From: Mycolicibacterium porcinum
GTDB taxonomy: Bacteria; Actinomycetota; Actinomycetes; Mycobacteriales; Mycobacteriaceae
DNA length: 64,000 bases
Direction: 5' to 3'
NCBI GenBank assembly: GCA_002086835.1
Contig: MVIG01000007.1
Span: forward strand, 124,001-188,000
The position numbers were made by a program, and so were the translations under genes. Below are positions 59,824 through 64,000 of the stretch, one piece after another (positions within the stretch are counted from its first letter, which is position 1; each line of letters opens with the position of its first letter). The notes beneath the pieces are model-generated. The model was not told the origin of the DNA. It saw only the letters and a program-made list of their open reading frames with translations, and ran no database searches.

Positions 59824-60732
59824 TCAAGCCGTGCCCAAGGTCCGGGTCAGGAACTTCACCTGGTCGTCGGCCGCGGTGACGAACCAGTCGTGACCCGGCC
59901 ACACGTCGAAGTGATCGCACGGGTAGTGGTGAACCTGAGCTCGGGCCTGTACAGCCGTTTTCATGACCGAGTTGGCCGGTACGAACCGGTCGAAGTCGGC
60001 AATCTGAATCAGCACAGGACATTTCAATGCCTTGGCCGCGCCACCCGTGCGGATCTGCACGAGCTCCATGCCGATGGCAGAGTCGACCTCATTGCGCCAG
60101 GTCGGGCCGGCGATGGCGCGGTAACTGTCATACGCCCCGTCGAGGGCCAGTGCGCCCGGCTCGCCCGGCTTGGCCGCCAGCGGCATCAATGTCGGCGTGC
60201 GACCCGCTGCCACTGCCACGCGACTCTTCACCCCGGCCAGGGTCCACCGCAGGGTCGACGCGACATCGCGGTGCGCCACGGCCGCACGGCTGGCGGCCAG
60301 CCCGTTCGTCAACGGGGTCATGCCGATCACGGCGGCCACGTCGGCGCACTGCGCGGCCACCCGCAGGACATGGCTACCGGAGAACGACGAGCCCCACAGC
60401 GCCACCCGGCTGCGGTCCACCCCCGGCAGTTGCTGGGCGGCCGCGATGGCCGCACCGTAATCCGCCATCTGACGCTCGACCGAAACACTCTGCCGCGGTT
60501 GCCCTTCAGAGGCTCCGAAGCCGCGGTAGTCGAAGGCCAGCACATCGAGTCCGGCTGCGCTGAAGCGCTCCGCGAACGGTTGCAGGCCCGAGTCCTTGGT
60601 ACCGCCGAACCCGTGCGCCATCACCACCACCGGTCGTCCGGCCGGCCCGGTGAACGCGTCACCGGCCGCGGCGAAATGCCAGGCGCTGCAACGGTCACCG
60701 GCCGAATAGAAGGTGAGCTCCGTGTAGGTCAT
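59824..60732 (-). CDS. Alpha/beta hydrolase (dienelactone-hydrolase/peptidase-like)
   Basis: 302 residues. The ATG at 60732 (MTYTELTFYSAGDR) overlaps the monooxygenase stop (ATGA). Motifs: VVMAHGFGGTKDSGLQ (oxyanion side), FDYRGFGASEG, the nucleophile elbow ALWGSSFSGSH with Ser, and a C-terminal His in PCDHFDVWPGHDW. The elbow is GSSFS and not GxSxG, as in some esterase relatives. It follows the flavin monooxygenase in one operon, so it may hydrolyse an ester made by it. Confidence 0.85.
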   Translation of the reverse strand: MTYTELTFYSAGDRCSAWHFAAAGDAFTGPAGRPVVVMAHGFGGTKDSGLQPFAERFSAAGLDVLAFDYRGFGASEGQPRQSVSVERQMADYGAAIAAAQQLPGVDRSRVALWGSSFSGSHVLRVAAQCADVAAVIGMTPLTNGLAASRAAVAHRDVASTLRWTLAGVKSRVAVAAGRTPTLMPLAAKPGEPGALALDGAYDSYRAIAGPTWRNEVDSAIGMELVQIRTGGAAKALKCPVLIQIADFDRFVPANSVMKTAVQARAQVHHYPCDHFDVWPGHDWFVTAADDQVKFLTRTLGTA

Positions 60733-62081
60733 CCCCTCACCCCCACCCTGCCGGCACGGGCGGCGGCCCGTTCGGCCCCGGCAGGCAGTTCTCGGGTGCG
60801 GATGTCGTGCTCGTAGTAGAAGTAGTCCACCTGCTGGGTGTGCCGCGGACGGTCGGTGCAGTGCCCGCCGTGTAGTTGTTGATCGGCATCGATCACGTGC
60901 TCCATCTCCGCCACCGGCGGCAGGGCGTAGCGTCCGACCGCGTAGGCCCCCAACAACCGGGACTGACATTCCACGAAAGGGAACAGGGTCGGAATCGCCT
61001 GTGCGAAACCCATGAACACCAGATCGTCCATCCCGGGCTTGAACATCCGCTTGTAGAGCCGGATGTGGTTGCCGGGTGCGCTGATGACGTCCCGGTCGAA
61101 GAACGGGAAGGTGATGTTGTAGCCCGTCGCATAGACGATCGCGTCGAAGTCGTCACTGGTCCCGTCCTCGAAATGCACGGTGGCGCCGTCCAAACGGGAC
61201 ACGTTCGGCTTCGGGATGACGTCACCTGAGCCGAGCCGCAGCGGCAGCTCCACCGACTGGGTCGGATGCGCTTCGAAGAGCTTGTGGTTCGGCGCGGGCA
61301 GCCCGTACATGGTGGGATCGGTGCCGAGCATCGGCCCGATCAGCTGGACCAGCTTGCGCTGCCACGACAACGGCACATGAGGATTGGTCCTGAAGTACTT
61401 GTCGCCCGGTTGTCCCGCAATGTACTTCGGCACGATCCAGGCACTCGAGCGCGTGGACAGCGTGACCTTGTTCTGCAGCGACTTGGACGACAACTCCACG
61501 GTGATGTCGGCTGCGCTGTTCCCGATGCCCACCACCAGAATCCGCTTGCCGGTCAGCTCGAGCGGTTCCTTGGGATCGATGTAGTGGTGTGAATGGATCT
61601 CCTCGCCCGTGAACGTCCCGGGAAACTCCGGCAGTCGCGGGTCCCAGTGGTGACCGTTGGCGACGACGAGCAGGTCGAACTCGCGCCGGGCGCCGGCCTG
61701 ATCCTCGATCTCCCACCCGCCCCCATCGGCCCGGGCCGCGTGCACGACGCCGTTGTTGAACTCGATGTTCCCCAGCAACCCGAAGGCGTTCGCGTAGGCG
61801 TCCAGATAGGACTTGATGTCGGAGTGGTGCGGGAACGACGGGAAGTGCTCGGGGACCGGAAAGTCCTTGAACGACAACCGATGCTTGCTGGTGTCGATGT
61901 GCAGGGAGCGGTACGCGCTGCTGTGTCCGTTCGGGTTGCCGAACGCCCAGTTGCCACCGATCCGGTCCGACGTCTCGAAGGTCGTGTAGGGCACCCGGTA
62001 GTCCTTCAGCATCTTCCCGGCGGTGAGCCCGCTGATGCCCGCGCCGATGATCGCGGTCCGCGGCAGTGAACGCTGCAACAC
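60729..62081 (-). CDS. Flavin-containing monooxygenase (FMO type)
   Basis: 450 residues with the GTG at 62081 after AGGAG. Motifs: AIIGAGISGLTAGK for FAD, the FMO fingerprint FTGEEIHSHHYIDP, ILVVGIGNSAADI for NADPH and the C-terminal ATGYNITFPF. The fingerprint is intact, unlike the monooxygenase at 10346-11962. It oxygenates a soft nucleophile or ketone with NADPH and O2. The upstream region carries two adjacent inverted repeats at 62124-62159. Downstream it is coupled to the hydrolase. Confidence 0.9.
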   Translation of the reverse strand: MLQRSLPRTAIIGAGISGLTAGKMLKDYRVPYTTFETSDRIGGNWAFGNPNGHSSAYRSLHIDTSKHRLSFKDFPVPEHFPSFPHHSDIKSYLDAYANAFGLLGNIEFNNGVVHAARADGGGWEIEDQAGARREFDLLVVANGHHWDPRLPEFPGTFTGEEIHSHHYIDPKEPLELTGKRILVVGIGNSAADITVELSSKSLQNKVTLSTRSSAWIVPKYIAGQPGDKYFRTNPHVPLSWQRKLVQLIGPMLGTDPTMYGLPAPNHKLFEAHPTQSVELPLRLGSGDVIPKPNVSRLDGATVHFEDGTSDDFDAIVYATGYNITFPFFDRDVISAPGNHIRLYKRMFKPGMDDLVFMGFAQAIPTLFPFVECQSRLLGAYAVGRYALPPVAEMEHVIDADQQLHGGHCTDRPRHTQQVDYFYYEHDIRTRELPAGAERAAARAGRVGVRG

Positions 62082-62123
62082 AGTGCTCCTTCACGTTGTG
62101 ATGCAGAACACTAACAGCGGAAT

Positions 62124-62159
62124 TTGACGAACGTCAATGAATTCTGACAAGTGTCAGAA
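62124..62159. promoter_or_regulatory. Two adjacent palindromes upstream of FMO, candidate operators
   Basis: TTGACG-AA-CGTCAA (62124-62137) and TTCTGACA-AG-TGTCAGAA (62142-62159) are perfect inverted repeats sharing a TGAC(G/A)NN(C/T)GTCA core, with centres 20 bases apart. They lie between the FMO start (62081) and the MaoC-like stop (62171). Confidence 0.6.
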
Positions 62160-62170
62160 ACGCCGCAACC

Positions 62171-62623
62171 TCAGCCGATGAAGCGGACGATCGACTCGGC
62201 GACCGCGGCGGGCTTCTCCGAACCCTCGATCTCGACGGTGACCGTCATGGTCGCCTGCACGGCGCCGTCCAACTGGGCGACATCGGTGATCGCCGCACGC
62301 GCGCGCACCTTGGCCCCGACCCGAACCGGGGTGATGAACCGAACCTTGTTGTAGCCGTAGTTGACCGCCAACCTGACGTTGTCGACGCGGTACAGCTGAT
62401 GGGTGAAATGCGGCAGCAGTGACAGCGTCAGCAGACCGTGCGCGATGGTCCCGCCGAACGGTCCGCTCGCCGCCTTCTCGGGGTCGACGTGGATCCACTG
62501 ATGGTCATCGGTGGCATCGGCGAACAGATTCACCCGCTCCTGGGTGATCTCCATCCACTCGGTCGGGCCCAGCTCGCTGCCCTGTGCCGCGACGAACTCG
62601 TCGAGACCGCTGAAGACTTTCAC
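62171..62623 (-). CDS. MaoC-like (hot-dog fold) dehydratase
   Basis: 150 residues. The GTG at 62623 (VKVFSGLDEFVAAQ) is preferred because AGGAG lies five bases upstream; a GTG at 62629 would abut that site. The R-hydratase motif ATDDHQWIHVD has the catalytic Asp and His, with GGTIAHGLLTLSL. It would hydrate or dehydrate a (R)-3-hydroxyacyl-CoA, or act as a general thioester dehydratase. It lies alone upstream of the FMO operon on the same strand, with purU 22 bases further upstream. Confidence 0.88.
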   Translation of the reverse strand: MKVFSGLDEFVAAQGSELGPTEWMEITQERVNLFADATDDHQWIHVDPEKAASGPFGGTIAHGLLTLSLLPHFTHQLYRVDNVRLAVNYGYNKVRFITPVRVGAKVRARAAITDVAQLDGAVQATMTVTVEIEGSEKPAAVAESIVRFIG

Positions 62624-62645
62624 GCTCACTCCTCTCGAACCGTGG

Positions 62646-63536
62646 TCAGAAGACTACGGTCTGATTCCCGAACCGGATTACGCGGTCCTCACAGTGCCAC
62701 AGCACCGCGCGCGACAACACCAACCGCTCCACGTCCGCACCAAGACGAGCCAGATCGCCGACCGAGTGGCGATGGTCCACCCGTACCACGTCCTGCTCGA
62801 TGATCGGTCCCTCGTCCAGATCCCCGGTCACGTAATGCGCTGTGGCACCGACCAACTTGACCCCGCGCTCCTTGGCCCTGCGATACGGAGCCGCACCGAT
62901 GAACGCCGGCAGGAACGAATGGTGGATGTTGATCAGCGGGCAGCCGACGGCCTCGAGAAATTCAGGGGTCAGGATCTGCATGTACCGGGCCAGCACCACC
63001 AGATCGACGTTGCCGCGCAACAGCTCCAGGATCCGCTGCTCGGCCTCGGGCCGGTTCTCCCGGGTCGCCGGGACATAGAGGAACGGCACACCGAACGCGC
63101 GCACCTGATCGGCGAGGTCGGGATGGTTCGAGATGACCATGACCACCGACATGTCGAGTTCACCGCGCCGGTTGCGCCACAACAGGTCCAGCAGGCAGTG
63201 ATCCTCGCGCGAGGCCATCAGGGCGACCCGTTTGGGTTTGGCAGCCTCGGTGAGGCGGTAATCCATGCCGAATGGGATCGCCACTTGCTCGCCGAAGTCA
63301 TGCTCCAACTGCTCGCGCCTCGCCGCCAGCCCCGGCAGGTGGAAGATCGTGCGTTGCATGAAGGTGCCGCCGGACGGCTCGGTGGAGTGCTGATCCAGCG
63401 ACACGATGTTGGCGCCGGCACCGGTAAGGAAGCCACTGATCGCCGCAACCAGGCCGGGCCGGTCCGCGCAACGCAGCAGCAGCCGGCCGATGTCGCGCAC
63501 CGGCAGGGTGGTTGCTTTCGGATACTCCTGTGTCAT
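62646..63536 (-). CDS. purU: Formyltetrahydrofolate deformylase PurU
   Basis: 296 residues. The ATG at 63536 ([17 protein letters not shown]) is chosen over a GTG two codons upstream. The N-terminal ACT domain reads [20 protein letters not shown] and the formyltransferase-like domain has [14 protein letters not shown] with the catalytic Asn/His, and [11 protein letters not shown] with the Asp. It hydrolyses 10-formyltetrahydrofolate to formate and tetrahydrofolate. It is a house-keeping gene that marks the end of the catabolic region. A folate role beside MaoC is probably coincidental. Confidence 0.95.
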   Translation of the reverse strand: MTQEYPKATTLPVRDIGRLLLRCADRPGLVAAISGFLTGAGANIVSLDQHSTEPSGGTFMQRTIFHLPGLAARREQLEHDFGEQVAIPFGMDYRLTEAAKPKRVALMASREDHCLLDLLWRNRRGELDMSVVMVISNHPDLADQVRAFGVPFLYVPATRENRPEAEQRILELLRGNVDLVVLARYMQILTPEFLEAVGCPLINIHHSFLPAFIGAAPYRRAKERGVKLVGATAHYVTGDLDEGPIIEQDVVRVDHRHSVGDLARLGADVERLVLSRAVLWHCEDRVIRFGNQTVVF

Positions 63537-64000
63537 CCCCACAAGAATCTCACCTGGGGGCGTGCGCCCGAGCCACTACCCGCCATCACATGGCTTATCC
63601 GAAAGGGCCGGGCCGACGTGTTGTCGAGCGCCATTCAGGTTCGGGCCCGAAACCGGGTAGGGCTGGCTGAGCGACACGACAGCAAAGCGACCGCCCTCCG
63701 ACGCAGCCAAGTGCATTCGACGCTCGCGCAAATAATGAAATTTTGCCACCCGCCGATTTGACACACCTATACGGGCTAAATAGGGGTTCCTGAATTTGCC
63801 AGAATTGCATGTACCCGCGAGTAAATCAGTGGAAGCCACACAGAATTAACCGGGCACCTGGACAAGCTTTCCGGGCTCGCTGGAATTTCCCCGCTCGGCG
63901 GCGCGATACTCATCACACGTATTCGCACAACCCGTGCTGCGCACTAAAATCAGCCGCTCCATCGGACGGTGTGGCTGACCGACGAAATGGATTCCAGATG
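63537..64000. other. Intergenic region, no supported gene
   Basis: About 460 bases without a convincing ORF on either strand; short open frames have no family match. The part from about 63720 to 63850 is noticeably richer in A and T than the rest of the window. TTGACA (63758-63763) could be a -35 box, but no convincing -10 box follows at good spacing. TAAAAT (63945-63950) is a possible forward -10 box for a gene beginning at an ATG at 63987 that runs off the window. I see no clear ribosome site for it. Confidence 0.5.

Noticed and set aside
1..64000. Mobile elements, CRISPR arrays, tRNA or rRNA genes
   Set aside because: I saw no transposase or integrase motifs, no regularly spaced long direct repeats, and no tRNA- or rRNA-like sequence. 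The short tandem at 7129-7191 has only two units and encodes mini-ORFs.

Overview
The window is high-GC, densely packed actinobacterial chromosome. It most likely comes from a fast-growing Mycobacterium (Mycolicibacterium) or a close relative. The support for this is the frequent GTG/TTG starts and ATGA/GTGA gene overlaps, the many F420-type luciferase-like oxidoreductases, a mycofactocin-type SDR, the FadD/FadE/EchA style of CoA metabolism, a MIRU-like repeat and hairpins without U-tracts at convergent gene ends. I see no rRNA, tRNA, insertion sequence, phage gene or CRISPR array. The taxonomic call is inference from style and protein families.

Layout. 1-607: end of the carbon-starvation transporter cstA and a YbdD-like small gene. 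698-5978: amidohydrolase, P450, luciferase-like oxidoreductase and acyl-CoA carboxylase. 6087-9285: a block of its own (TetR facing aminoglycoside-phosphotransferase-like protein, SnoaL-like protein and luciferase-like oxidoreductase) with a MIRU-like double mini-ORF. 9268-43537: the main catabolic region, with a Baeyer-Villiger-type monooxygenase, two P450s, a KshA-type Rieske oxygenase, aldehyde dehydrogenases, SDRs, a molybdopterin oxidoreductase, a DUF35 plus SCP2-thiolase pair, a paired acyl-CoA dehydrogenase, amidohydrolases, crotonases, thiolases and two paralogous TetR regulators. 43562-51135: an operon of three crotonases, three acyl-CoA synthetase-like ligases and a luciferase-like oxidoreductase. 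51137-59804: a GntR-associated CoA-dependent degradation block read from a divergent promoter near 56230. 59824-63536: hydrolase, flavin monooxygenase, MaoC-like dehydratase and purU.

The most striking signal is a repeated operator. Two copies of a 9-bp near-palindrome, TTAC-N-GTAA, lie 12 bp apart in front of nearly every transcription unit between 654 and 43537. I count 12 paired sites and one triple site, covering about 28 genes plus one pseudogene. Two TetR proteins encoded inside the region (22450-23148 and 39788-40531) have almost the same DNA-recognition helix and are the obvious candidates to read it. The perfect copy (21153-21173) precedes the P450-TetR operon, which suggests autoregulation.

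How the genes may work together (inference): P450s, the Rieske oxygenase and flavin monooxygenases would oxidise a hydrophobic, probably polycyclic or terpenoid-like substrate. Aldehyde dehydrogenases would give acids, FadD-type ligases would make CoA esters, and acyl-CoA dehydrogenases, crotonases, SDRs, thiolases and the DUF35/SCP2 pair would shorten side chains or open rings. The substrate cannot be named from sequence. The operator does not look like the known steroid-regulon operators of KstR or KstR2.
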